Assembly (NCBI RefSeq): GCF_000006405.1
Contig: NW_003215385.1
Coordinates: 32,180-96,179, forward strand
Direction: 5' to 3'
Source: Perkinsus marinus ATCC 50983
Lineage: Eukaryota; Perkinsozoa; Perkinsida; Perkinsidae
Length of the DNA stretch: 64,000 nucleotides
Shown: positions 34,212 to 51,122 of the stretch, piece after piece
Layout of the letters: every line of letters starts with the position of its first letter
Numbering within the stretch: the stretch's first letter is position 1
Position numbers and translations under genes: made by a program
Notes under the pieces: model-generated
Databases searched by the model: none
What the model saw: only the letters and a program-made list of their open reading frames with translations
Told to the model about the DNA's origin: nothing

Positions 34212-35314
34212 TTCACCTCAACAACTGAGGTTCTGCAAGTCGGTTCATATTCTCGAGCAACAGTGTATGCCCACCATCGCGCAGTGTTGCAATATTGTTT
34301 GGTTGCCTCAGCTGAGCTTAAGAGTGTCCTCACGATGAGAATTTGCACACGACATAAAAGTGTACAGAAATCAACAAGAATTTCTCGATATTTCCTCAGA
34401 ATTTCCATCTCGTCACCAACAAACGTAGTTGTCCATGTGCCCAGTTTTCACACTATCATCTCATTGAGAACAGCTTTTCTATTGAGTTCCTCGACATCAT
34501 ATCAGTGAAGACAAGGCATGTCCTTCTCGTCATGCTTGTGGCGGATGAGCATGGCGCCCACGATGTGCTACTCAGGAAAGTCTCCCAATGCGGTTCATCT
34601 CGAGTTTGTTCGTATGAGTGATCAGACTGATACGGAATTGAACATACTCAAGATTCCCTGGTCCGTGAAATCATCATTCATAGTTCTTCAAGACTATTGG
34701 TAAGAAGTAGAGCGTCTTCATTTCCAGCGCTCGTGAAAGCATCTCCACTGTTTAGAGACGGGAAGTGCTAGTTGAGTAATCTGCCATTGGGAATTGACCT
34801 CCACTGCGAACCATATTTGGCAACGAGCTCTTGCATCTCGAGAATACCAGCCACGCTCCGCAGAATAGCTTCTACACAAATGACGTGTTCATCTGGACAT
34901 AGTCGTTTAACAGTGCCATTTTCAACAGCACCATTGGTTTTGGACAGCCAATGACCTAAGGAGAGCAATGCATAGCTCATACAACGAGGTCGACCTGTAT
35001 GTCGGTAGTCGAAACATCCTCGATTACGGAGGTCGATGATCGAGCCTCGATCACTTGAAATGACATTTGTACTAACTCACACTCTTTGCCCTTCTCGACT
35101 AGCTTCCATGGATGACTGTATGATCCAAATTCAGTTGAAACAGACTGAAATCTTAGCCGAGTTGCATGTACTTGAACATGGTGACGCATCAAACCGTCGG
35201 AATAGCGAGTCGCACCAGCTCCTATTGAAGCTACAAACGCGGTCGACAATCAGTCTGGTCTATTCCGTGGAAGCCGATTATCTAATAGATCAAGTCGTGC
35301 CGCGTGGACCAAAT

Positions 35315-35401
35315 CGCTTTGAAGGGCGAGTCAGACGCCTACGCCTTCTGACGCCCCCGGGTTTAAAATCTTGTCCAAACACAAACCTGGGTCACAAGTG
35401 C
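35315..35401 (-). pseudogene. Decayed tRNA-Sec
   Basis: It aligns over exactly 87 nt with the intact copy 212 bp to the right of its end. It keeps the T-arm, variable arm and 5-prime acceptor, but has many substitutions. The anticodon is changed from TCA to TTA and the D-stem is weakened. It is an old tandem copy. Confidence 0.8.
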
Positions 35402-35612
35402 ACATCAGATGTTCCAATGCACTCTTGAGTTTCTAGCGTACTCGAGACGGTCGTAACATGCCATTCAAATCGCCCATCGGGAACGTGCCGCGCTTGTTCT
35501 GCATGTCAGTATCATACGGCATCTCCTAGTGATGAAGATGCCCAATAATTAACATTGTTAAGATGTCCAAGAAGTTTATTCAATCAGCAAGGTTTCGTTT
35601 TATGGGTTAAAA

Positions 35613-35699
35613 CGCACCGGAGGGCGAATCGAACGCCTGCGCCTCCCGACGCCCCAGGATTTGAAGTCCTAACCGAGCACCAGCCCGGATCACCAGTGC
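35613..35699 (-). tRNA. tRNA-Sec copy 2 (anticodon TCA)
   Basis: Differs from the 23152 copy at only two positions (linker AC to AT; first anticodon-stem base C to T, giving a T-G wobble). The 9/6/5-bp arms, long variable arm and TTTT terminator are kept, so it may be functional. It lies in copy A of the duplicated unit. Confidence 0.9.
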
Positions 35700-35819
35700 A
35701 ACACAAAATTTTGTTCAGCACTTCTGAACTGCCCGATTTTTCGAAACACTCATGACATAATGAGAACCTCAACATTACTCGGAAACGTGGTTATGTATCG
35801 TTAGACATCACCTCATTAG

Positions 35820-37370
<1,551 letters not shown>

Positions 37371-37762
37371 CCCATCCAGCCTACGACCCTCAATATGTTC
37401 ATCCTTCGTCGAAATTGAGATATGATTTTGGAATGTGTCAATTCAGCATATTATTGCAGCCAAACACAACTACGACAAGGCCTTCTTGGCCGCATTTGTT
37501 CCCTGGAAATACACGCACGAGTTCGTCCAATTAGAATCAATGAATACTCCATCGGTCATATAACGTCGACCATAACACTCCATGAGAGGTAATCACCTCA
37601 CACTTCCTACATACCCCTTACAATACTAGATAACACAACACTATGGCCACTGCCTTCCTGGAGAAACCTCCTTCGAAACCCGAGAGAGTCAGTGGCTGCT
37701 ACACAAGCGGTGGCGTATGACCTCTCTTCGTCGTCGTCGAAGGTTAATGATAACCCATAGAT

Positions 37763-38281
37763 TTAGAAGAAGAAGCCAACGACCTTGCCACCAGTATGCT
37801 TACGACGGGCCTCCTCGTGGTCCATGATGCCGTAAGGAGTAGTGAGGACAACGTGGCCGAACTGGCGGGAAGGCAACAGATCGGAAGCCAACTGAACAAG
37901 ATAACAGCAATTAAACATATACTCTATGTAGACTAATAATACCTGTTCCATATCACCGGTCTCGATATCAAAGCGAGGGGAGATAACACCGCACTTGTTG
38001 ATGCGACCGTTGAGGTTGACAATGATCTTGCCGGCACGGTGGTCATCGACGATCTCGAAGTCGCCAATGTAGCCTGAGGAAACATGCATTAATCGAGAGA
38101 GGACGGGCAATAGAGGAGATTCTATCTAGACTCAAATACCCTTATTACCATTCTTTTGCATAACCTGCAAGAACTTGACGATAACCTTAGAGCAAGGTCG
38201 GACGAGGACCTGCCTCTTACCGGCCTTCTCGGCGTTCAAGATTGAGTTGAGGCAATCACGTAGCACAGACACACGTACCAT
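37763..38281 (-). CDS. RPS15A: Ribosomal protein uS8 (RPS15A)
   Basis: A component of the cytosolic 40S subunit. Three exons (38149-38281, 37943-38073, 37763-37891) give 130 residues, the exact usual length. Signatures include [49 protein letters not shown]-like sequence, [32 protein letters not shown] and the FFF end. The first donor is GTAATAAG at 38148; using a later GT would insert three residues not found in the family. The ATG at 38281 starts the conserved MVR. A foldback element lies about 250 bp upstream of the start. Confidence 0.97.
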
Positions 38282-38528
38282 CTAAAGAAGGCAACAACAC
38301 TTCTATAGCTACCACAGCCTCTAGTTATACGAGTACTCCACGTGAAGGCAACCACGTCGATATAGGACCGCAACACAGCGTTACACAACGTCGAACGATA
38401 CTATGTATCACTCACACAGGAGAGCCCAAGCCATTCATTGCCACCACAATACCATAGAGTAACGGAATAAGCCCAAAAGATCCGTCCCAGACACTACCTT
38501 GGCAGGAAGTCTCCGAAGGGGGTGATGG

Positions 38529-40046
38529 GGCCTCGGGGCCGAGTGTCCGCACAATCCGGGTCGAGTGTCCGCACCCGCGGAAGGTGTGCTTAAAACCTTG
38601 GAGTAGGCGGGCCTCCGGCCCGCCGTTTACCCAGAAATCCTTCAGGCATCCACGTAGCATCCCACTGATGCCGATAAGAGCCACTGGTACGAACTACTAG
38701 ACGCGCGCGCGGTTTTCGTGCAGATTGCAAGAAATCACGTTGTGGTGGAAGAAACTGCCGTCACTGACGACCCGTCAACTGCGGATGTTATCCTCAATAT
38801 GGAGTTATTGGTGCCCTTCATGGGTATTCTGAAATGTGATGAATGACATCGTGTTCATTTCTAGTCGTGTAGAGTAAGCCAGATCACCAAACACAATTAC
38901 CGATGCTCTAGCAGTGATACTTGATTCCGGAATTGCAACCCGATTAGTGTATATGATATAGTTGAGACACTGCTGAGGGTCTATGACTCGGCTCCAGATC
39001 ACCAAGCACAATTACCGATACTCTACAAGTGATACTTGATTCCGGAATTGCAACCCGACTAGTGTATATGATATAGTTGAGACACTGCTGAGGGTCTATG
39101 ACTCGGCTCCAGATCACCAAACACAATTACCGAAGCTCTAGTAGTGATGCTTGATTCCGGAATTGCAACCCGATTAGTGTATATGATATAGTTGAGACAC
39201 TGCTGAGGGTCTATGACTCGGCTCCAGATCACCAAACACAATTACCGATACTCTACAACTGATACTTGATTCCGGAAGTGCAACCCGATGAGTGTATATG
39301 ATATAGTTGAGACACTGCTGAGGGTCTATGGCTCGGCTCCAGATCACCAAACACAATTACCGATACTCTACAACTGATACTTGATTCCGGAAGTGCAACC
39401 CGATGAGTGTATATGATATAGTTGAGACACTGCTGAGGGTCTATGACTCGGCTCCAGATCACCAAACACAATTACCGATACTCTACAACTGATACTTGAT
39501 TCCGGAAGTGCAACCCGATTAGTGTATATGATATAGTTGAGACACTGCTGAGGGTCTATGACTCGGCTCCAGATCACCAAACACAATTACCGATGCTCTA
39601 GTAGTGGTGCTTGATTCCGGAATTGCAACCGGATGAGTGTATATGACATAGTTGAGACACTATAAATTGTAAAAAAATGGAAATTTCCCTTCGGGACTTA
39701 CTCTACACGACTAGAAATAAACACGATGTCATTCATCACATTTCAGACTACCCATGAAGGGTACCAATTACTCCATATTGAGGATAACATCCGCAGTTGA
39801 CGGGTCGTCAGTGACGGCAGTTTCTTCCACCACAACGTGATTTCTTGCAATCTGCACGAAAACCGCGCGCGCGTCTAGTAGTTCGTACCAGTGGCTCTTA
39901 TCGGCATCAGTGGGATGCTACGTGGATGCCTGAAGGATTTCGGGTTAACGGCGGGCCCGGAGGCCCGCCTACTCCAAGGTTTTAAGCACACCTTCCGCGG
40001 GTGCGGACACTCGACCCGGATTGTGCGGACACTCGGCCCCGGTAGC
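38529..40046. mobile_element. Non-autonomous foldback / Mutator-like element
   Basis: Two inverted repeats of about 345 bp (38534-38878 and 39697-40041, roughly 97 percent identical) flank an array of 115-bp tandem repeats. The candidate 9-bp target-site duplication GGGTGATGG lies at 38520-38528 and 40047-40055. Long terminal inverted repeats with a 9-bp duplication are typical of Mutator-like elements, and inner tandem repeats are typical of foldback elements (established knowledge). The outermost five bases of the two ends do not match, so exact ends are inferred. There is no transposase, so it is non-autonomous. The high similarity of the arms suggests a recent insertion or gene conversion. 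Confidence 0.85.
38879..39662. repeat. 115-bp tandem array, about seven units
   Basis: Units start near 38880, 38995, 39110, 39225, 39340, 39455 and 39570, the last one partial. They are 90-99 percent alike. Long minus-strand frames through the array are a by-product of the period and are not genes. The array forms the core of the foldback element. Confidence 0.95.
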
Positions 40047-40055
40047 GGGTGATGG

Positions 40056-40443
40056 AGGAAGATCAGCAGCGATTTAATGGCTAATCGATCAGCTTGGCGG
40101 GCGAGATATTGATCAGCGGAGCGAAGTGAGTATTGTTGTCGATTTTCGTCGAGGGTTGCTGGGGACTCGGGGGAGGGAGTAGCAGAGTGGAGGGGTTCCT
40201 CTAGGGACAGTATAGTTTCAGGCGGTACTCAAATCAATGCTTCCGTCGATGTGATCGACGAGAAAAAAAATATTTTCTTCATTTTGTGGAGCGAATTTAT
40301 CGCTACAATTGCACGCGTTGTTCCCTAGGGAATATCTTATGTTCCACTCTGGTTGGATTCAGATAAGGTCCGGAAATGGTCAAGATTCTCTCGCTCCTGA
40401 GCTGTATTGAAAGAGCACTGTCGTCGTTGTTGTAGTTATATCC
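40056..40443. other. 5-prime region of the Ded1/DDX3 gene
   Basis: No coding signal. It lies between the foldback element and the ATG at 40444 and should include the promoter and 5-prime UTR. An A/T-rich patch occurs at about 40.26-40.28 kb. Confidence 0.45.
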
Positions 40444-43469
<3,026 letters not shown>

Positions 43470-45439
43470 GCAGCATGCACTAAGTTCTGCAGGGATCTAT
43501 ACTTTGCAGGGTCAACACTCGAGCCGCTGGTATGCATCAAAAGCCAGCCGTTAGGCCGCAACCAGCTCGATGTAATAACTGTAAATTGCAATTGTTGCCT
43601 ATCATTGTCTTTTACTTAGCCGTTACCCCTCCTGAGGACTCCTGGGCTGATGCTTGGTAACCTCCAAGTTACTCTGATGATATTACTGATACCGCAACTG
43701 CTGCTTGGTTCTCCTTGTACTCATAGCTGTCACCGTTTCCATCGGTGAAGTATTCCTTCCCTGTTCGGTTGGCATTTCTTGGTTGAGTTGTCGAGCAGTT
43801 GTTCGGGCAACAAGCAGTCGCGAGAGTTTGGTATCTCTCGAACGGATCCTCTGCAAGCTAGTGGGGAGTCTACAGCATTTCCAGGTCAATTTAATAACTC
43901 ACCCGAATTTTATTAACTTGACGTCGTTAATTGAAGTGGGTATGTTTTTAAAAAGACAAGCTATTAAATTAAAATTTTGGGTAATAAGTTGAAATCAGTC
44001 GGTAAAAGATTTAAAAAAGTGGTATTTTTTCAAAAGAATTCAATTGACCTGGAAATGCTGTAGACAAGTCTAATCGCAATATAAGCTTGATATTGATCCT
44101 TTCCGCAAGGTGCCTCGAGTCACAGTTCACACTTGGAGGAGTTCGTTTTCATTTTCGAACTTATCGATCGAAAAATGAAGAATATGCCAGGGATACGTGG
44201 GGTAACGACGTGGAAGCTCTCAACGTGAAGTGATAGACTTCGCGACGTGTGAAAATAAGGGTTACCTTCGCCCCGACGTGTGGCGCCTCCCTCCGTGAAG
44301 GTTGGGAATACCTGGTAATTATTACCAGGTATTACCAACCTTACCAGGGTATTAGTAATAGTATTACTGGGGAGGTCAGCGGTAACAGAAATTCCATTGG
44401 CCATCTGGGCTAGTATGCAAAATGTAGATATATACCAAAAAGTGAAGGAAATGAAGAGCACGAGAAGCGAGTCCGACAGTGGATGCCATCGAGCAATAAA
44501 ACAATTGGGGTCTCTTAATGTACTTCACTGAGGAAAGGTTTATCCGGAAATGAAGTTTGGTCTGCACGCATACGCTTACCAGTAAAGCTATGTATCCTTC
44601 GGGATCAAAAGCGTCCGTGGCCCAGCCTGCGCAGGGTAGTACACAACTGTATACTAGGCGTTGCATACTGTTACTGATTGAGCGATCGTAGGTGATCGTG
44701 TCCACGTAGGCCCACTATGGTGATCGTCACTAACAGCCGAAATAGAATGGATGTCGCAGAAATGGTGCGAGGAAACGAGTTGACTATTTAATACCTACAT
44801 CGCAGTTTTAACCGTGATATGAAGAACGCTAGTCAAAAACATTTCACAACTCACTTCATGGGGAAACGCATCTGAAAGAACACTTGAAATGTTTTACACA
44901 TTATACGTGAAACGCGAAAGTATTTTTTTTTCACGCCTGGATCTGCGGAATTATGATTCATCCCGGTTAAAGGAGATCGGGGGTCGTAACGCCTACAGTG
45001 ACTTATGTGCTTCAGATTCCGAAACATATACCATAACCCACGCGCTGAGTGGTATACGATCGCATCATTCCAATAGGGGAATATCATTTCATATCGCGAA
45101 TATTACGTTTTTCACAGAGAGTATTCCACCGCTATTCACGTTAAGCAGGTGAGTTACGGATCAGTGGTACACTCCTTTGCATATCATGTTCGTAATGTCC
45201 TAATCGTGATTGACGACATGACATGGAGCTGAGTAGGCACGGCAATGTTAGAAGCCGAAATTCTCAACCTGGCAGTGTGGAATACTCATCGAGGTGTTCT
45301 TTCGCAGCCGCCCGTGTTCCGACCTGCCCACTTTGAAACCAAACACAGTGAGTAGATAATGAACCAATCATACCATGTCGGCGATCATACTAAACTTCCA
45401 GTTCGAGTCCGTTCATCTGACACGGGGCAATGAGGGGTA
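43470..45439. other. No gene recognised; AT-rich patch and a palindrome
   Basis: It begins with the 3-prime UTR of the helicase gene. An AT-rich stretch lies at 43.9-44.05 kb. A 41-bp near-perfect palindrome lies at 44300-44340. No open frame has motif or splice support. Confidence 0.5.
44300..44340. repeat. Near-perfect 41-bp palindrome
   Basis: Twenty-base arms with one mismatch and a one-base centre (arms contain ATACCTGGTAAT and ATTACCAGGTAT). It is followed by further TACCAG/GGTATT words, so a larger foldback remnant is possible. Confidence 0.85.
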
Positions 45440-48330
45440 TCATAAATTCTCTCGGACGAGGATGTAAACTGCTGAAGTAGCACTCACTAGAGTAGCACGA
45501 ACCAACTCTTGGTTCTTCCGCCTAAACGACTCACTAGAAATCCGCCATCGTGAAGCCTGCCCCTCGAGGTGCTGACATCAACACAGACGGTGCGTGAGAG
45601 TTACCTCACGCCCATACCTCAATTTTCTCCTGCATCTTCCGTTTGAGACCATCCTCCCGTTCAACCCAATCTTTTTTCAAACCCTCCAACTGCTTGCGAA
45701 GTTTCTCGGCCTCATTTCGCCGAGCGGCGAGCTATACAAACGACGTATAGTATGACACTACATGGAGCATGATACACAAAACCACTTGAACATCTCCGAT
45801 ATAATCTAGCTGGTTAAGATGCCTGGCTCTCACTCAGGCGACTCCAGTTCGAGCCCCGGTGACGACATACTTATCATCGTCGAAAAAGAAAGAAGACTTA
45901 CTTCAGCCTCATTTTGATGCGCGGCCGTCATGAGCTCCTGGTCTTTCTTATCAACTGCATTACGATGGTGAGTGACCTCCTTCTCCAACTGTTCCACGAG
46001 TCGGCTGTTCTCCATCCGTAAAGCCTAACATCCCCATTTCATCATACCCTTCTACTGATACTATCAGCAGCTCACTTCGACTTCCTTTCTCATAACCACT
46101 ACTTCCTCTTCAGCCTTCGCACAGCGCTTGACAAGACCTTCAGCCTCTTGTGTTACGTCAACGGCTCGTGCTGCTGTCACCTCTTCCCTAAGGCTTCATT
46201 TCACGGTGGGTAAGGGGACCGAGAGCTCACTGGGTCTTCAACGCAGTCCGGGCGATGCTGAGCTCATCTAGCAATGCACGTATTCGTCTGTCCAACTCGT
46301 CGTTCTCTGACACCAGGGCTAACCGCGACGATTGCAGCTCCTCCGACTGAGGACAGGCAGCAGCGTGCTACGGCTTCCGATGTCGAACGACTTGACTCAC
46401 CTCTTTATTTCGAAGCTCCCTTTCACGATCTATCTCTCGATCTAATACATTATTAGCCTTGCGTAATGATGATACCTCCTCCTCCAGGGTGCAGATTCGA
46501 GCCTGCAGGGAAGTCATCCAGTGTTTATCAACCACATCATACGAATGATGCAACTACGTAGTTATTACTCGGAGACTGGCAGCGAGCTCATCTGCTACCT
46601 CCAGTTTACCCTCCAGTTCTCCACATCTGAAAATACTCGTGCAATCTACACCAACGACCGACTGCAGCCCCAAGTCACTTTCGGCGCCACACTTCCCTTT
46701 CTGACGCCAACGACTCGGCAGCATCTCGCTTCAGCTGAGCAACCTCTGCGTTCCTCGTTTTTACCTCATGCTCGAGCTTTTCACTCAGCACTTGCTCCTG
46801 GAGAGCCACGAACAGTATATGAATAGCCATTTTTAATTAGATGAGAGCATTGTCACCTGTAGACCGGCCCGATCCCTCGCTGCTTGCAAGTCCGCGAGCT
46901 GGTCACGAACCTCCATCAGCTCAGCTTTACAGTCATCTAGTCGGAACTGAGTGTCGGCCCGTCGTTTCTCGAGGGATTTCTACAACGAGTCCAATGATCG
47001 ATAGTTATTCTATCATGGAAGACTCAGTCCACTCACGACTGTCTTATTAGCCTCATCAGCTTCAGTGCGGGAGATATTCAAATCGCTCATCAGCTGACCT
47101 ATTTGGGACTTTGAGTCTTCGAGTCGCTCCTCGAGCTAAGAGACAGTAGCTGAGCCATCAAGAGGCGCTGCTAAGGTCGAGTATAAACTGACTCTATGGA
47201 GTTGCCTTGCACTATTGAGCTCTAGAGTATGCAATCGCTCGACCGCTGCTCGAGCTCTACTTTCTGCGTCTTGCAGTGCCTGTCATCAGCATCCCTACAC
47301 TCATCGGAATTACCCAATCTACTTTGTTCCTCTGCCGCAACTCCTCCCGATGCTTCTGCAAGGCGTCTTCGAGGCTCTTGCGTTGTTGCCTAGGACGATC
47401 TGTTGCACTCAGATAAGAATAATCACCCCAACCGGTCAGTGTGAGTATCTCTTTCAATCTGAGCTCGGCGTTCCTCGCTTGTCTGAGCCTCACTAGAGAG
47501 CTCTTCCAGTCTGCCCTCCACAATAGATCGACGCTCCTCCGAACGGGCCAATAGTCGTGCAAACTACACAGGAGATCAGCTTGTGAGAAACACATCCAAC
47601 AATGCGTGCTGTTCCGTTCAGTGCTGGGTATCAGATACTCACAGAGTAGATAATGCAGATCTCCTGTTACCATACCTCCTGCTGCTCACCTCTTGAGCTC
47701 TAGCCTCAGCCTCATTGTAGCGACTATTGGTCTCCTGATATTGCTTCTTTAGATGCCCCACAGCACTCTACAGCGTTTAAGCCTTGACACCAGCATAGCA
47801 ATCAAAGGTAGCTGCTTACTTGTAGCTTGCATATCTCCTCCTTCAGCAGGTGGTTCTACGGAGCACATCAATAACCTCTTAGACGATAAGCAGACCATAC
47901 CTGCGTGTCCAACACCTCGTTCTGTTCTCGAGTCCGCTCGTGCAGCTCATCTTCAGCACCATCTGTTGGGTTCTCAAGCGCCTCTCTAAAGGCAGACATA
48001 AGCAGTGATGATGATGACGGCAACAGCAACAGCAGCAGACCTTAGTGCATCACTCAGTCGTCCAATCTCTCCTCGCAACTCCTTATTTTCACCCAACAGC
48101 TCAGCGGCTTCATCTGAAGATAAAACCCATTCGTAGATGGCCATAGCAAAGGCCGCCGCCACTAACGTGTCAGAAGGCGCAGCTCCTCCGTTCGCTGCAG
48201 TAGCAGCTCATCCGTCGTTTTCTTCTTCTTACTACTACTAGGAGACCTAAGAGCATCACTCACAGCTTATCCAGAGAGCTTGAGCTTATCAACCTCACAT
48301 CGGACTTGGAGTTGGAGTCACCTCGGACAT
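45440..48330 (-). CDS. Long coiled-coil protein, many exons
   Basis: The ATG at 48330 opens a Thr/Pro/Ser leader joined in phase to SPSSSKKKK and then TDELLLQRTEELRLL. Exons down to 45.4 kb are almost all charged heptad helix, for example LEDALQKHREELRQR, MENSRLVEQLEKEVTHH, LAARRNEAEKLRKQLEG and FRRKNQELVRATL, ending at a TGA at 45440-45442. It resembles the other coiled-coil gene in style but shares no clear motif with it. A structural or trafficking role is likely but not provable. The intron at about 45.73-45.90 kb contains a tRNA-Glu-like sequence in antisense. Exon joins at 46.0-48.1 kb were inspected only in part. Confidence 0.65.
45795..45866 (+). pseudogene. tRNA-Glu-like (anticodon CTC), antisense in an intron
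   Basis: It reads TCCGATA at the 5-prime end, a D-arm with TCTAGCTGGTTAAGATG, anticodon stem CCTGG/TCAGG around CTCTCAC (anticodon CTC), then a T-arm with AGTTCGAGCCC. The T-stem and the 3-prime acceptor side no longer pair well, so it is probably a pseudogene or a tRNA-derived element. It lies on the plus strand inside an intron of the minus-strand coiled-coil gene. Confidence 0.75.
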
Positions 48331-49255
48331 AGTGAGAGGTATTAATTATTACAAGGGCGACACGAAAGGCCGGGCAGCTCGAGAGAACACAACAAGAAGA
48401 AGAATAGATACTGATGATAACAATCAGCGGCACACTGTCATGGCGCGTCTACCATCGAGTGAGCCTCCCGGTTTGAGGTCGTACACTCATTTGTTTGGGA
48501 GGCCTGACGCGAGTTGCGTTTGGAGTGGTATGACCCCATGAAAGAACCCCCACCTCAGTTCCCTTGGATGCCCGCCTCTTGATGATAGTAGCATCTGCAA
48601 TAGAACTGCTCAGGTAGGGTACATACCGGATGTATCCATTAGCTGCAACACAAGCTGTTAACGACGACGATGATGATGATGAGCATGAGCAAGCCCTGAC
48701 CTGGGAAGTGGGAGTCGTGTATCTCCATTACTTTACGTAAAGCCATCGCCTCCGCCCCAGTCGGCGCCCTCCTGAGTCGGCCACACTGTCATCACCATAA
48801 CTCCACCACCATCACTACTCACTCGCAGATGCTACTAGGGTCGGTGGCAACAGTCGATATCGATGCTAGACGGCTCGAGTGGATCCCCCCTCTCTAAGAA
48901 GGGGCACTACAGTAGGAGGAGGAGATGCTGTACTCTTACTATTTGGGAGACCTCCCCAGCCTGGGGAGGCCGGCTATGATAATCCACTACGATCGCTGTA
49001 TCGCTGCCTTTCGAGGGACTGCCTGTCTCCCGTACTTGCAACACATCGTCCGTTTTTATACACCGACGATTATGCCGCATTCGAGATCCGCTTACACCCA
49101 TAGTATTATAAAATAGTGTACTCTACCATACATTCACATTGAGGCACTACTAACACTGATGAGAAAAGGTTTTAAGTATCACTAGTTGAACATGGCTCCA
49201 TGAAAAGTAGAGGATCGACGATATTGATCCTCAAGAACTATCTGATGGAGAACTG
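48331..49255. other. Unresolved; possible small exons
   Basis: Short exon-like pieces on the minus strand (for example one at about 48.74-48.79 kb with WPTQEGADWGGGDG) may be upstream exons of the coiled-coil gene or a separate gene. No complete model can be supported. Confidence 0.35.
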
Positions 49256-49996
49256 TCATTCCAAGTCAGTGGAGAAGTTGCAGGTGAGGTCGTCAATCTG
49301 AATCCAACCATGATAGAGCTCAGCCAGCGAGGTCAAAGCCATCGTCATCTCACAGCTCAACCAAATCAACATAGTGGACATTCCCGTCTTTATCGAGCTT
49401 GATATCCTTAAAGACTTCCTCAACCTACCATGCAATCGACTGGCCCCTCCACTGAGCCCTACCTCAGCCTCGCTCAGCTTCTCACCAACAGTAGTAATAA
49501 GCTCCTTCAATGTATCACCAGCCATCACACCTAAGCCTAGTACAGCTTCCCCTTTAACCGAACAGCCTACCCGTTCTCGAGGGCTCTAGTGTTTGAAATG
49601 CTCCTATAAGGCGGTCCAAGGGTAATGCCGGGGTATAGTGCTGATCTGAGTACGTGTCGTGGAAACCATTAGGGAGATTCACTACTCAAACGGTCGATGA
49701 AATCATCGAGAGTGATTGCATTCGGTAGCTCTTGGAGGAACTCAGAGCATTGCTTTTGAGTAGGAATGTGTCCCAAAGCTCTGACAGGGACAGCTCAATC
49801 CACTCCACCACACTGATCACCTGAGCAGCATCGTAGCCTCCTTCTTTGTGATGTGGCCGTCCCCATCACCATCACAGAGCCGGAACGTGGCCCTAAGGAG
49901 GGCACCTCACGGCCTCGCAGGGCGGAGCAGTGCCCCTCACTCTATGGCCGATATGGTCGACTCTGGGAGGGGTCGCTCGGCCGACTCATGCACCAT
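49256..49996 (-). CDS. Calmodulin-like EF-hand protein
   Basis: The ATG at 49996 opens MVHESAERPLPESTISAIEA, spliced in phase to the first EF-hand: TFRLCDGDGDGHITKKEATM with the D-x-D-x-D-G loop. After an intron comes LGHIPTQKQCSEFLQEL. Later exons give TLKELITTVGEKLSEAEV and a last EF-hand-like loop DIKLDKDGNVHYVDLVEL. About 150 residues, close to calmodulin or myosin light chain length. Only the first loop has the full set of calcium ligands; the last lacks the acidic residue at position 12, and the middle ones look degenerate. This fits a myosin light chain or a calmodulin-like regulator better than calmodulin itself. The exon at about 49.55 kb is less certain. Confidence 0.75.
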
Positions 49997-51122
49997 ACTA
50001 AGATAACCAATACAGTTGATAATCCCACCCACAACGATGAGAAGCCTCATGAATGGTAGAAGACCGCTAGCATCCTGGTGGATACCGAGGATGTTGCAAG
50101 GCGTTGTAAACTGTACGCCTCCGAAGATACGATGCCCTCTTTCGTAGGCCTGATCCAGTTACATATTACTGCAAGAATACAATTGCAGTCTAAAACTATA
50201 GGCGCTCTCATTGTCAGAAGTCTTCAACACATACGCCTAAGGCGTAACATTTTACGTACAACAACATCTCTGCCAACGATCACAACAATCATTCATGCAC
50301 ACGTTTAACAAGCATAGATGGATTGACAAGACAAACAGTAGACAGAAGAAGGGTAGAAACTCATCGAATCAGCAGTCAGCGAAGGGAGTACTGTACCATG
50401 AGGAAACCATGACGAATACGGATCATGCGTACTCGGTCCCATGCGCCCGGCATATGCGCGGGCAAGGAAACTACCAAAGCGGTGTGAATGATTTTATCAA
50501 CACAGACTTCGCCACCCCCGGAGTACTTCTACTCCAAGTATGAATCCAACGCTACTCCTCCTTAGCCAACATCCTAAATAACAGGGAGGACATCCCGAGC
50601 TCCCTAAACGAACAAGACGCGACGACACAAAGCTGTCTCCCATCCTGGCATCAACCACAAAAGGAGATATGATGGCTCACTCGACAGTCCACCACAAACA
50701 ACAAGTCTGTATATTAATATTAACACAACAGCATAGCTAACTGGAATCGACTGATGGTAGCCGTCGAGATAGATGGTCCACAAGCTTACAAGATTACCAA
50801 TATATAAGGATAGCAACCACTGAGCCTTCAGAAAGGATACAACTCGATAAGAGGCTCTACGACGACCATCCTTGATTTCAATCCAGGGAGTTAGTACTCA
50901 AATGGTGTGGTAAAGAGCGAAAACTGGCAACGACAATGTTTAGTACGATGAATGTTAACTTGAGGGCGTATGTAGGAAAGCGAGAATAAGAAGACTAGTA
51001 CGTCGTGCACTGTCCATCCCAGTATGGCAATGATCAGATCGACTTCGGCCTTCCCGCTGCTGCTAGCATGTTCGCTTGGTCTTCGAACTGACAATTAGCC
51101 ATCACCACAGCTAGTAGTACTA
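49997..51122. other. No gene recognised
   Basis: Short frames on both strands without motif or splice support. The right end should contain the 3-prime UTR of the gene ending at 51123. Confidence 0.45.

Noticed and set aside
38805-39586. Series of minus-strand frames of 60-72 codons with nearly the same peptide (MCLVIWSR...)
   Set aside because: They repeat every 115 bp because they read through the tandem array of the foldback element. They have no splice or motif support.
38879-39662. Possible CRISPR-like array
   Set aside because: Units of 115 bp are contiguous with no unique spacers, the array lies inside inverted repeats, and the genome is eukaryotic.
46484-46506. GATTCGAGCC word resembling a T-arm
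   Set aside because: It codes for part of a coiled-coil helix on the other strand with no other tRNA features.
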